Source of the DNA: Hyphomicrobiales bacterium
GTDB taxonomy: Bacteria > Pseudomonadota > Alphaproteobacteria > Rhizobiales > Xanthobacteraceae
NCBI GenBank assembly: GCA_017305715.1
Contig: JAFKKG010000046.1
Span: forward strand, 1 to 40,273
Reading direction: 5' to 3'
DNA length: 40,273 nt
The notes under the pieces were generated by a model. The model had not been told where the DNA came from. It was given only the letters and a program-made list of their open reading frames with translations, and ran no database searches. Shown piece after piece: positions 32,648-40,273 of the stretch (within the stretch, counting starts at the first letter, position 1; each line of letters begins with the position of its first letter). A program made the translations under genes and the position numbers.

Positions 32648-34786
32648 ATGGCGACAGATCAAAGCGACGATTTTCATGTGCGGCCCGGACGCGTGGGTAG
32701 CCGGGGGACCCGGATCAATCCGCGTACAAGCATGCGGTCTCAGCCTTTCGTGAAGCAAGTCCAGGTGGCCGTGAGGAGGGCTGGAGGAAACCCTAACAAG
32801 GTTGGCCGGGGACCGGCTCTGGGCGACGGACGGGACGCGGGAAGAACAGGTAGGTTCAACGCGCGAGGTCGCGGTGCAAAAGTCGTCCCGTTATTCCTGC
32901 GGGAAGGTCATAACGGTGGTTGGCAACGGGATTCCAGCGGCGGCTTCCGGTCGCGTTGTGTCGCCGTCAAGGCGAGGATCGTCAAGCTTAATGCCCCGGC
33001 ACGGAAGCAGGCTGCGCGTGGTCCCGAGCGGGCCAGGGCTGCGGGCAAGGCAGTCGATGCCCATCTTCGATATCTCGAGCGGGATGGAGTGAACCGGGAG
33101 GGCGAGAAGGGGAAAGCCTATTCGGCTTTCGATAGCGAGGCGGACAGCAAGGCCTTTGTTGAGCGGGGCCGTGAGGATCGGCATCAGTTCCGCTTCATTG
33201 TGGCGCCAGAAGATTCCAATGAAATGGCCGATCTCAGAAGCTTCACGCGCGACCTGATGCGGCAGGTGGAGAAGGATCTTGAGACCCGTCTCGATTGGAT
33301 CGCGATTGATCATTACAATACCGGCCATCCCCATACCCACATCATCGTCCGCGGTGTTCTGGAGGGAGGTGGAATCCTCAATATCGCCGGAGACTATATC
33401 GCCCACGGCATCCGTTATCGGGCCTCTGAACTGGTGACGCTGGAACTCGGACACCAGAGCGAGATCGAACTTCAGTCCAAATTTAAGAACGAGGTTGAGG
33501 TGGAGCGGTGGAGTCGGCTCGACAAGATGCTCGCCACCGAGCAGCGCGAGAGGGGGATCATTGACCTGAGGCCGGGAGAAGGAGCGACCTATGCATTTCG
33601 TGAGACCCGGGGGCTCATGATCAGCCGCGTCAGGCACCTGGAACGCTACGGCCTGGCGAGTGAGGTTGAGACCGGACAATGGGTCATCTCTGATCGCGCG
33701 GAGGCCACCTTAAAGGAACTCTCGGAGCGTAATGATATCATCAAGACCATGCACCGGGCGCTCGCAGCCCACGGCTTGGACGAAGACCGAGGGATCGACC
33801 AATACGTCCGCCACGGTGCTCGGCCGAGTGAGAAGATCGTAGGCTGCGTCCTGGCCAAAGGGTTGGCCGGCGACGAGATGGAAGAGCGGGTCTATCTGGT
33901 GATCGACGGGGTCGACGGCCGCGTCCACCACATCGACCTTCATGACCCCTCCGATCGGAAGGAGATCGAGCGAGGTGCGATCGTGGAGGTCGCGCCTGCC
34001 ATCACCGGCCCGAAAGCCGCCGATCGCAACATCGCTCTCAATACGGGCGAGAAGGACAGGCTTTACCGGCCGAGCCAGCACTTGGCGCGCATCCACGAAC
34101 AGTTCGAACGAGAGGGCAAGAATGCCGAATCTTTCGTCCGCTCGCATGTCCGGAGGTTGGAGGCTCTGCGTCGGGCGGGCCATGTCGAACGACTCGATGA
34201 CGATCGTTGGCAGGTGCCCGGCGACGTCATCGAGCGTGGTCAGGCTTACGATCGCGCCAGAGGCGGTGACAGCCCGAGGATCATGACCCTTTCGTCGCGA
34301 AACCTCGAACAACAGATTCGCAGTGACGCCGCCACCTGGCTGGATCGCGAGCTAATGGCCCGGGAGCATCTGATCATCGCTGACACTGGCTTTGGCCGCG
34401 ATGTTAAGGAAGCCCTCCATCGTCGCGCCGATCATCTCGTCAAAATGGGCTACGCCACCGTCCGGGATGGCGCCATCCATATCCCGCCGGAGACCGTCCT
34501 AAATCTTGAGAAGCGGGAGGTGGAGCGCGTCGGTCGTCAAATGGCTAGCGAGCGAGGCTTGACATTCACGCCCAGCAAAGCGGGCGAATACGTCAGCGGC
34601 CGTCTCGCCGGCGTTGCCTCTCTTGCGAGCGGACGCTTCGCCATGATCGAGGATGGATTGGGCTTCCGGTTGGTGCCCTGGCAACCGATTCTCGAAAAGC
34701 GCATCGGCCAATTCATCACCGGCATCCAACGCGAGGGTGGGGGCATCGAATGGGAATTCGGAAGGAAACGCGGGCTGGGATTGTAA
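32648..34786 (+). CDS. rlxS: Conjugative relaxase, RlxS-like (DUF3363 type)
   Basis: This 712-residue protein starts with about 130 basic residues (GRVGSRGTRI, FNARGRGAKVV). The relaxase domain follows: VDAHLRYLERDGVNREG with a candidate catalytic Tyr142, HQFRFIVAPEDSNEM at 179-193, and the metal site DHYNTGHPHTHIIVRG at 221-236 with His227, His229 and His231. The rest (about 250-712) matches the DUF3363-type tail, including VEPAITG-like VAPAITGPKAADRN and LARIHEQFEREG. It nicks oriT, stays bound to the strand and pilots it to TraG. GAGG upstream supports the ATG. The same order (transglycosylase, gap, relaxase, traG) occurs in ICEMlSymR7A-type elements. Confidence 0.9.
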   Translation: MATDQSDDFHVRPGRVGSRGTRINPRTSMRSQPFVKQVQVAVRRAGGNPNKVGRGPALGDGRDAGRTGRFNARGRGAKVVPLFLREGHNGGWQRDSSGGFRSRCVAVKARIVKLNAPARKQAARGPERARAAGKAVDAHLRYLERDGVNREGEKGKAYSAFDSEADSKAFVERGREDRHQFRFIVAPEDSNEMADLRSFTRDLMRQVEKDLETRLDWIAIDHYNTGHPHTHIIVRGVLEGGGILNIAGDYIAHGIRYRASELVTLELGHQSEIELQSKFKNEVEVERWSRLDKMLATEQRERGIIDLRPGEGATYAFRETRGLMISRVRHLERYGLASEVETGQWVISDRAEATLKELSERNDIIKTMHRALAAHGLDEDRGIDQYVRHGARPSEKIVGCVLAKGLAGDEMEERVYLVIDGVDGRVHHIDLHDPSDRKEIERGAIVEVAPAITGPKAADRNIALNTGEKDRLYRPSQHLARIHEQFEREGKNAESFVRSHVRRLEALRRAGHVERLDDDRWQVPGDVIERGQAYDRARGGDSPRIMTLSSRNLEQQIRSDAATWLDRELMAREHLIIADTGFGRDVKEALHRRADHLVKMGYATVRDGAIHIPPETVLNLEKREVERVGRQMASERGLTFTPSKAGEYVSGRLAGVASLASGRFAMIEDGLGFRLVPWQPILEKRIGQFITGIQREGGGIEWEFGRKRGLGL

Positions 34787-34986
34787 TTGGCCCCGTTGCA
34801 TCCGAAAGGTCAAGATTTGCGCGCCAATGATGCCAGAGCCCGTTGCATGTGCCTCGTGGGCGTTTTGCGAACAACTTGTTTGACCTCATTAAGAGTAACC
34901 GTCCGATTTTCACGCTATGGCCCCACCGCGTACGATGCTCGGCGATCTCATCTTGAACTATGGTGGCGGTTTAGCACCTTGCGCTT

Positions 34987-36993
34987 ATGTCCTCGACCAA
35001 GGTGCTTTGGGGCCAAACCTGTATCGTGCTCAGCATCGTGCTCCTCACGGTGTGGGCGGCGACACAATGGGTTGCCTGGAGGCTGGGATTTCAGCCGCGG
35101 TTAGGAGAACCGTGGTTTGAGCTGATTGGCGGGATACCCGTCTATCTTCCACCGGCGTTTTTCTGGTGGTGGTACGCATATGATGCGTACGCACCAACAA
35201 TATTCCTGCAAGGCGCCTGTATCGCGGCATCAGGGGGAATCATCTCGATCGTCGTTGCCTTTGCGATGTCGATCTGGCGAGCGCGCGAGGCAAAGACGGC
35301 CGCGACCTATGGCTCGGCGCGTTGGGCGGCGGCATCGGAGGTGCGGGCCGCGCAGCTCAACGGCCCGGACGGCGTCGTGCTCGGCCGATTCGGCCGCAGT
35401 TACCTTCGGCACGATGGACCCGAGCATGTCCTTTGTTTCGCACCGACCCGCAGCGGCAAGGGCGTCGGCCTGGTCATCCCGACGCTCCTGACCTGGTCGG
35501 GTAGTTGTGTTGTGCACGATATTAAAGGCGAGAACTGGAATCTCACCTCAGGTTTTCGTGCCAGGCACGGTCGCGTCTTGCTGTTCGATCCGACCAACCG
35601 AAGGTCCGCCGCTTATAATCCCCTGCTGGAAGTTCGCCGCGGTGAATGGGAGGTGCGCGATGTCCAGAACATTGCGGACGTGCTCGTGGATCCGGAAGGA
35701 GCCTTGGAAAGGCGCAATCACTGGGAAAAGACGAGTCACTCGCTGCTGGTAGGTGCCATCCTGCATGTGCTTTACGCCGAGGAGGATAAAACCCTCGCCG
35801 GCGTCGCGAATTTTCTGTCTGATCCGAAGCGGCCGATCGAAGCCACATTGAAAGCCATGATGACGACAGCGCATCTTGGCAAATCAGGTCCGCATCCCGT
35901 CATTGCCTCAGCCGCGCGCGAGCTCATGAATAAAAGTGAGAACGAGTGCTCTGGCGTCCTTTCGACGGCGATGTCGTTCCTCGGTCTATATCGCGATCCC
36001 GTTATAGCGCAGGTGACGCGACGCAGCGATTGGCGAATCAGTGATCTGGTCGAGGGCAAGCAGCCCACCTCGTTGTATTTGGTCGTGCCGCCGTCCGACA
36101 TCAGTCGGACCAAGCCGCTGATTCGTCTGATCCTCAATCAAATCGGCCGGCGATTGACGGAGGATCTCGATGCTCAAAAACGCCGGCATCGTCTGTTGCT
36201 GATGCTGGATGAATTCCCTGCGCTGGGAAGGCTCGACTTTTTCGAATCGGCGTTGGCGTTCATGGCGGGCTATGGGCTCAAAAGCTTTCTCATCGCCCAA
36301 TCGCTCAATCAGATCGAAAAGGCCTACGGTCCGAACAATTCTATCCTCGACAATTGTCACGTCCGCGTTTGCTTCGCAACCAATGACGAACGAACCGCAC
36401 GGCGCATATCGGACGCGCTGGGAACGGCCACCGAATTGCGCGCCATGAAAAATTATGCCGGCCACAGGCTAAGCCCGTGGCTGGGACATCTAATGGTGTC
36501 ACGGCAGGAAACTGCACGCCCGTTGCTCACGCCGGGGGAGGTGATGCAACTACCGTCGAATGACGAGTTGGTCCTGATTTCTGGATGCTTGCCGATCCGC
36601 GCCATGAAAGCCCGCTATTTCGAAGACGAGCGCTTTCGTGAGCGCGTGATTCCGCCTGCGAAGCCCGATGGTGCCGCAGAGGCTCGCAATAATCCGAAGG
36701 ATGACTGGAAAGACCTGCCGCTGCCCACCGCTAACGTCCCTGAACCCAAAACAATCAATCGGCCGCAGAACGCCGTGCCCATCAACGATCAAGCCAACGG
36801 TGGCATTCGGCGCGAGCCAGAGCTTCCTGAGCACGAAGAGGTCGCGCCGGATCCCACTCCGGCTAAGGCCGAATTCGATTTCGCCGAGGAAGAAACAGAT
36901 GATGAAGTCCAGCGCGCAAGTACCTTGAGAAAGCAGGGGATGGATATCGCCCGCCAGGCCGCGATGGATCCCGGCGATGACCTTGGCTTGTGA
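34987..36993 (+). CDS. traG: TraG/VirD4-type coupling protein
   Basis: This 668-residue protein has N-terminal membrane spans at about 10-32, 50-70 and 73-96, then the ATPase: LCFAPTRSGKGVGLVIPTL with Walker A near 152-160, CVVHDIKGENWNLTSGF, VLLFDPTNRRSAAYNPL, and Walker B HRLLLMLDEFPALGRL near 402. It ends in an acidic, proline-rich tail. It docks the relaxase-DNA complex and pumps it to the type IV secretion channel at the inner membrane. It overlaps the next gene at GTGA. No ribosome binding site is clear at the ATG. Confidence 0.95.
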   Translation: MSSTKVLWGQTCIVLSIVLLTVWAATQWVAWRLGFQPRLGEPWFELIGGIPVYLPPAFFWWWYAYDAYAPTIFLQGACIAASGGIISIVVAFAMSIWRAREAKTAATYGSARWAAASEVRAAQLNGPDGVVLGRFGRSYLRHDGPEHVLCFAPTRSGKGVGLVIPTLLTWSGSCVVHDIKGENWNLTSGFRARHGRVLLFDPTNRRSAAYNPLLEVRRGEWEVRDVQNIADVLVDPEGALERRNHWEKTSHSLLVGAILHVLYAEEDKTLAGVANFLSDPKRPIEATLKAMMTTAHLGKSGPHPVIASAARELMNKSENECSGVLSTAMSFLGLYRDPVIAQVTRRSDWRISDLVEGKQPTSLYLVVPPSDISRTKPLIRLILNQIGRRLTEDLDAQKRRHRLLLMLDEFPALGRLDFFESALAFMAGYGLKSFLIAQSLNQIEKAYGPNNSILDNCHVRVCFATNDERTARRISDALGTATELRAMKNYAGHRLSPWLGHLMVSRQETARPLLTPGEVMQLPSNDELVLISGCLPIRAMKARYFEDERFRERVIPPAKPDGAAEARNNPKDDWKDLPLPTANVPEPKTINRPQNAVPINDQANGGIRREPELPEHEEVAPDPTPAKAEFDFAEEETDDEVQRASTLRKQGMDIARQAAMDPGDDLGL

Positions 36994-37439
36994 GTACGGA
37001 AATGCGGACCAAACATACATTTCGCCTGCCGCCAGATCTGGCGAGGCAACTTGCCGACTATGCTGGTCGGAAAAAGCTGCATCAGGCCTTCATCGTCGAG
37101 ACGGCGCTCACCTCGTTTCTGTCGCCGGACAATTCGGAGAGAATGGAGGCGGCGCTCGGGAAGCGGTTGGATCGGCTGACGCGTCAGGTCGAGCGGCTCG
37201 AACGTCATGTCACCATCTCCAACGAGGCGATGGCCCTATTCGTGCGGTTCTGGCTCACCGCAACACCGCCGGTGCCCGACGCCGCGCTCCCTGCCGCGCA
37301 AGCCAAAGGTCGGGAACGCTACGAGCGGTTTGTCGAGGCCCTGGCACGTAGGCTAGCCAAGGGCCAGAGCTTGGCACAGGAAATATCCATCGACACCGAG
37401 ACGCAGGTCAGACAATCGAACGAGCCGGGTCCAGCTTGA
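36990..37439 (+). CDS. Ribbon-helix-helix (CopG-like) protein downstream of traG
   Basis: This 149-residue protein has an RHH fold near the start: KHTFRLPPDLARQLADYAGR and QAFIVETALTSFLSPD. A long helical segment (about 45-80, MEAALGKRLDRLTRQVERLE) follows that can form a coiled coil. In this ICE type such a gene regularly follows traG and precedes trbB. The GTG start overlaps the traG stop; an ATG lies four codons inside. It is probably a regulator or a relaxosome accessory factor. Confidence 0.85.
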   Translation: MSTEMRTKHTFRLPPDLARQLADYAGRKKLHQAFIVETALTSFLSPDNSERMEAALGKRLDRLTRQVERLERHVTISNEAMALFVRFWLTATPPVPDAALPAAQAKGRERYERFVEALARRLAKGQSLAQEISIDTETQVRQSNEPGPA

Positions 37440-37599
37440 TCGGTCGGCCATTTCTTTCTTTTGCTACGCCAGACCACACCTGACATCTTCGGCCGGTTGA
37501 AAACAAAGCCGATGAGGTTCTTCTCTCATTTCGCGGGGCGTGATGATCTGACCATCGTGTCGGATATCGTGACCCTAGTGCTCTTGGCGAAGGGGAAGA

Positions 37600-38244
37600 A
37601 TGGTCATGCAGTTGCAGAGCGAACTCGAAATGCAGGTCGGACACGGCGAAGCGGAATCTCCGTCGCTTGCTAAGCGTAAAACTGTGCGGAGCCGCAAGAT
37701 GACTGTGCGGCTTACTGAGGAGCTCTACGATCGACTTTGTACTGCAACCGAACGACCCGGCATCGGTAAGAGCATGGTCGTGGAAGCTGCCCTTGAGCAC
37801 TTTCTGAGCGCAGCCCCATCTGCGGAAGATGTCATACGAGAGCGTTTCGACGATATGGGCGTCAGGTTCGACCGCCTTGAACGCGACATGCGAATGGTGG
37901 CTGAAACTGTCGCCCTGCACGCGCGGTATCATCTCGCAGTATTGCCACCAATTTCGCAGTCGCGGCAGCGCGAGGCGGTTCTCCTCGGCGACGAACGCTT
38001 CAAGGTTCTGGCCGAGCAGGTCGACCGGCGCGTTCGGCTTGGCCAGCCCCTGATGCAGGAGACGATCGACCGTCTCAATTCCAGAAACTCCGGCGAATCC
38101 CAGCCGACAGTAAGTGAGCGGCACTCTGGTCCTTCAAATGGCCAACATAACCCAGCGGCTGAAGACGCCGGCGTGGATCTCGCGATCTCTGCTGCCGCCG
38201 GGGAGGGCGGCAGCAACTCCTACTTTCGCCGACTCCCGAACTAG
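37600..38244 (+). CDS. Second ribbon-helix-helix protein
   Basis: This 214-residue protein has an RHH fold at about 33-72: RKMTVRLTEELYDRLCTATE and IGKSMVVEAALEHFLS. A helical region VIRERFDDMGVRFDRLERDM and LHARYHLAVLPP follow, with the same layout as the gene at 36990, so the two are likely paralogues. The C-terminal 50 residues are low in structure and may come from a fusion at the boundary with foreign DNA. A GGGGAAG lies before the ATG at 37600; a second ATG is two codons in. Confidence 0.78.
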   Translation: MVMQLQSELEMQVGHGEAESPSLAKRKTVRSRKMTVRLTEELYDRLCTATERPGIGKSMVVEAALEHFLSAAPSAEDVIRERFDDMGVRFDRLERDMRMVAETVALHARYHLAVLPPISQSRQREAVLLGDERFKVLAEQVDRRVRLGQPLMQETIDRLNSRNSGESQPTVSERHSGPSNGQHNPAAEDAGVDLAISAAAGEGGSNSYFRRLPN

Positions 38245-38278
38245 CTCACTCAAAGAGCGAGAGCCGATTGCACGGCCA

Positions 38279-39667
38279 ATGGCGCCAACTTCAAGGGCGG
38301 AATTCGTCGGCGAGGCACAGGCCTCACAGAAGCGCTCTCCTTCAAAGTGGCGCTTGATCCTTTCCGTCTTTCTTCCCTTTGCAGCCGGCTACTATCTTTC
38401 TTATCTCTTTCGAACCATCAATGCTGCGGTTTCGCCGGCGCTGGCTTCCGGTTTTGGGCTCGATGCCGCCAACACGGGGTTGCTCGCCTCGATCTACTTC
38501 CTGGTCTTTGCGGGGGCCCAGATTCCGATAGGAGTGCTCCTGGACCGGTTCGGCCCCAGACGGGTCCAGGCTGTCTTGCTCGTTATGGCGGTCGCTGGCG
38601 CCACGCTGTTCGGCACAGCAGATGGATTCGCTGAGCTTCTTGTTGGTCGTGCCATGATTGGGCTTGGGGTGGCTGGGTCTTTGATGGCGGGGCTTAAGGC
38701 GATCGTCACCTGGTTCCCCAAGGAGCGCATCGCGCTCGTTAACGGTTGCATGATCATGCTGGGATCGCTTGGGGCTGTCACCGCGACCGCGCCGACCAAT
38801 TGGTTGCTGGATTGGGTTGGCTGGCGCGGCCTCTTCGAAGTCTTGACCTTTTTGACAATCACTGTCGCCGGATTCATCTACTTCGCAGTTCCGGAGCCCG
38901 AGGTGAATTCGGAGGAGGCTGCAAGCTCTCAGCCGCTGACTTTGTGGTCCGTCTATTCGGATCGCAGATTCCTGAGAATTGCACCTCTTTCAGCGGCCTG
39001 CATCGGATCATCGTGGGCTTTGCAATCGTTATGGGCTGCACCCTGGCTTGCCGACGTGGAGGGACTTGATCGGCAGAGCCAGATGATTCAACTGTTCATT
39101 ATGGCTATCGGCATCAGCCTGGCGGCATTAATGTTGGGTACTGTTGCCGACCAGCTCCGTAGGCGCGGCATAAGAACGGAGTTGCTATTGGCTATAGTAG
39201 CAGCGCTGTTCGTTATGGCCGAACTCGCACTGGTTCTGCGCACCCCATTGCCGTCACTTATATCCTGGTCGGTAGTATCAGTCGTGGGCGCTGCCACTGT
39301 CCTGAGCTATGCGATGATAGCCGATTACTTTCCGAAGGAGCTTGCCGCGCGTGCCAACGGGGCTCTGAACCTCCTTCATTTCGGCTGGGCGTTCGTAGTT
39401 CAATACGGGACGGGGCTGGTCGTCGGACAATGGCCAGCTCAGGACGGTCACTATCCGACAGTCGCGTATCAAGTTGCGTTCGGTCTCAGCACGGCTCTTC
39501 AGGTGGTCGCTCTGGTGTGGTTCGCGGTACCTTGGCTGCGAACTGTTGGCCAAAACCTCCAACTCTGGTTCGCCCAGCCGCGTGCAGAGCTCGGCAGTTG
39601 GGCCGGATCCATCATGCTGCCGATCGAGGAGCCCATCCTTGAGGCACGTGAAGGGATGGAATGGTGA
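38279..39667 (+). CDS. Major facilitator superfamily transporter
   Basis: The protein is about 462 residues with about 12 membrane spans. The first half has FAAGYYLSYLFRTINAAVSP, NTGLLASIYFLVFAGAQIP, the MFS loop LLDRFGPRR between helices 2 and 3, and GRAMIGLGVAGSLMAGLKA. The second half carries LMLGTVADQLRRRGIRTE. The substrate cannot be told. It is where the trb genes would be expected and is probably cargo. No ribosome binding site is seen at 38279; the frame stays open back to 38114, overlapping the RHH gene, so the start is uncertain. Confidence 0.8.
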   Translation: MAPTSRAEFVGEAQASQKRSPSKWRLILSVFLPFAAGYYLSYLFRTINAAVSPALASGFGLDAANTGLLASIYFLVFAGAQIPIGVLLDRFGPRRVQAVLLVMAVAGATLFGTADGFAELLVGRAMIGLGVAGSLMAGLKAIVTWFPKERIALVNGCMIMLGSLGAVTATAPTNWLLDWVGWRGLFEVLTFLTITVAGFIYFAVPEPEVNSEEAASSQPLTLWSVYSDRRFLRIAPLSAACIGSSWALQSLWAAPWLADVEGLDRQSQMIQLFIMAIGISLAALMLGTVADQLRRRGIRTELLLAIVAALFVMAELALVLRTPLPSLISWSVVSVVGAATVLSYAMIADYFPKELAARANGALNLLHFGWAFVVQYGTGLVVGQWPAQDGHYPTVAYQVAFGLSTALQVVALVWFAVPWLRTVGQNLQLWFAQPRAELGSWAGSIMLPIEEPILEAREGMEW

Positions 39668-39754
39668 CCGGGAGCAAGGACAGCTTCGCCAAACAACGTT
39701 TCGCCGACGGCAACACGGACACGTTGAGGTGTGTGTTAGGCTAAGCTTTTGGCT

Positions 39755-39780
39755 GCCCGCCGCGCTCACCGCGGGCGGGC
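39755..39780. other. GC-rich stem-loop after the MFS gene
   Basis: GCCCGCCGCG (39755-39764) pairs with CGCG and GCGGGC (39770-39780, one bulge) around CTCAC. There is no T run on either strand, so termination is not assured. Between 39668 and 39927 no gene is recognised. Confidence 0.35.
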
Positions 39781-39927
39781 CAAGCCGGCGCTGCACGGCC
39801 ATCGTGCGGAATGGCTGCCGTTTGCCCAAGCAAGACGTTAGCCATGCCGTTGTTGAATGCACTCGGCCGGTCAGCCTTTCAAAGGTTCGCTTTCGTCGGC
39901 CGCAATGACCAACTCAGATTGTGCTAT

Positions 39928-40071
39928 TCAGTCTTTGAGGCGATCAATCATAGCCTGCGTTTCAGAAAGGACGTCGCCGCCCACGGTGCCGCCCGCTTCC
40001 AGTTCCTCGATGAGCGTGCGGTTCTTTGCGATTTGCGCGCGGTGCCATTCGATGTCGGTATCGTCGTCCAT
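39928..40071 (-). CDS. Small hypothetical protein (47 aa)
   Basis: The product is acidic and helical: MDDDTDIEWHRAQIAKNRTL, then EELEAGGTVGGDVLSETQAM. GAAGG nine bases before the ATG supports it; a TTG start at 40110 would add 13 residues. It looks like a real small alphaproteobacterial protein, lies against the start of an insertion sequence, and has no known function. Confidence 0.5.
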   Translation of the reverse strand: MDDDTDIEWHRAQIAKNRTLIEELEAGGTVGGDVLSETQAMIDRLKD

Positions 40072-40127
40072 GGGAGGGTTGCCTTCAACGCTCGTAATGG
40101 GACTATGCAAGGCGATGACGCGCCCTC

Positions 40128-40273
40128 TAGCAGTCTGCTGAAGAACCCCCTCGCCACGGAGGGGGCTTGATGATTCACTTTATCATCTCGAATCGGCGGA
40201 GGCGATCATGCGCGGCAGGTTTACGGATCAGGGCAGCCTGTTTTCGTACATCGCGCCGGATAAGCGTGTGCCA
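40128..40273 (+). mobile_element. Left end of an insertion sequence (cut by window edge)
   Basis: TAGCAGTCTGCTGAAGAACC (from 40128) looks like a terminal repeat of IS1182/IS5-type elements. The hairpin CCCCCTC/GAGGGGG (40146-40152 and 40159-40165) follows, then a transposase start with a good ribosome binding site. The rest is beyond the window. Confidence 0.65.
40208..40273 (+). CDS. Transposase, N-terminal fragment (IS1182/IS5 type)
   Basis: Only 22 residues are visible, beginning MRGRFTDQGSLFSYIAPDKR, which matches the typical start of IS1182-like transposases (RGxxxxQxxLFSYxxPxxRVP). GGAGG six bases before the ATG supports expression. The gene runs off the window, so intactness cannot be judged. 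Confidence 0.7.
   Translation, partial: MRGRFTDQGSLFSYIAPDKRVP

Noticed and set aside
32252-32700. Short plus-strand frames before the relaxase gene
   Set aside because: They have weak starts and odd composition, and overlap the inverted-repeat region and the relaxase start.
38114-38278. N-terminal extension of the MFS frame
   Set aside because: It overlaps the end of the RHH gene in another frame and is not membrane-like, although the real start is uncertain.

Overview
The window looks like part of an integrative and conjugative element (ICE) from a Rhizobiales alphaproteobacterium, probably Bradyrhizobium or a close relative. The evidence is high-GC coding, alphaproteobacterial protein types, and a right half whose gene order follows the symbiosis-island ICE family typified by Mesorhizobium ICEMlSymR7A. 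No integrase, att site, tRNA, rRNA or CRISPR array is visible, so the element ends lie outside the window.

Left third (about 1-15.9 kb) is a defence island. It holds a broken gene of unknown function (94-1047), an IS110-family insertion (about 1230-2450), a two-gene short prokaryotic Argonaute system (SIR2-APAZ plus short pAgo, SPARSA type, 2641-5828), and an unfamiliar four-gene module (6068-8936: a GHKL ATPase facing a coupled operon of STAS-like/winged-helix protein, a small beta-rich protein and an eight-cysteine protein). These are followed by a small orphan gene, a Gabija-type pair (OLD/TOPRIM nuclease plus UvrD-like helicase, 9771-13642), and a DarTG toxin-antitoxin operon led by a ribbon-helix-helix gene (13910-15850).

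Middle (16-28.2 kb) is the conserved ICE backbone, all on the plus strand: DUF932 protein, giant ParB-like protein, 1443-residue methyltransferase/Strawberry-notch-type helicase, TOPRIM primase-like protein, DUF2493/SLOG protein, small membrane protein and DUF736 protein. Several of these genes have long hairpin-forming leaders. Two leaders (before the DUF2493 and DUF736 genes) share the same architecture with different stem sequences.

Right part (28.3-37 kb) is the transfer control and DNA-processing block: XRE repressor (QseC-like) with a 26-bp palindrome over its start codon, DUF2285 antiactivator (QseM-like), an FseA-like activator split across two frames with a +1 shift site, AlpA-like excisionase (RdfS-like), DUF2840, TraF peptidase, lytic transglycosylase, relaxase (RlxS-like), TraG/VirD4 coupling protein and two ribbon-helix-helix proteins. 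Inferred logic: QseC controls QseM; QseM restrains FseA; FseA activates rdfS and transfer; the relaxase and coupling protein then process and export the DNA. The trb mating-pair genes expected after traG are not present here; an MFS transporter and the start of another insertion sequence follow instead.

The strongest candidates for something undescribed are the GHKL/STAS/Cys8 module with its palindromic control sites, and the repeated structured leaders of the backbone genes.
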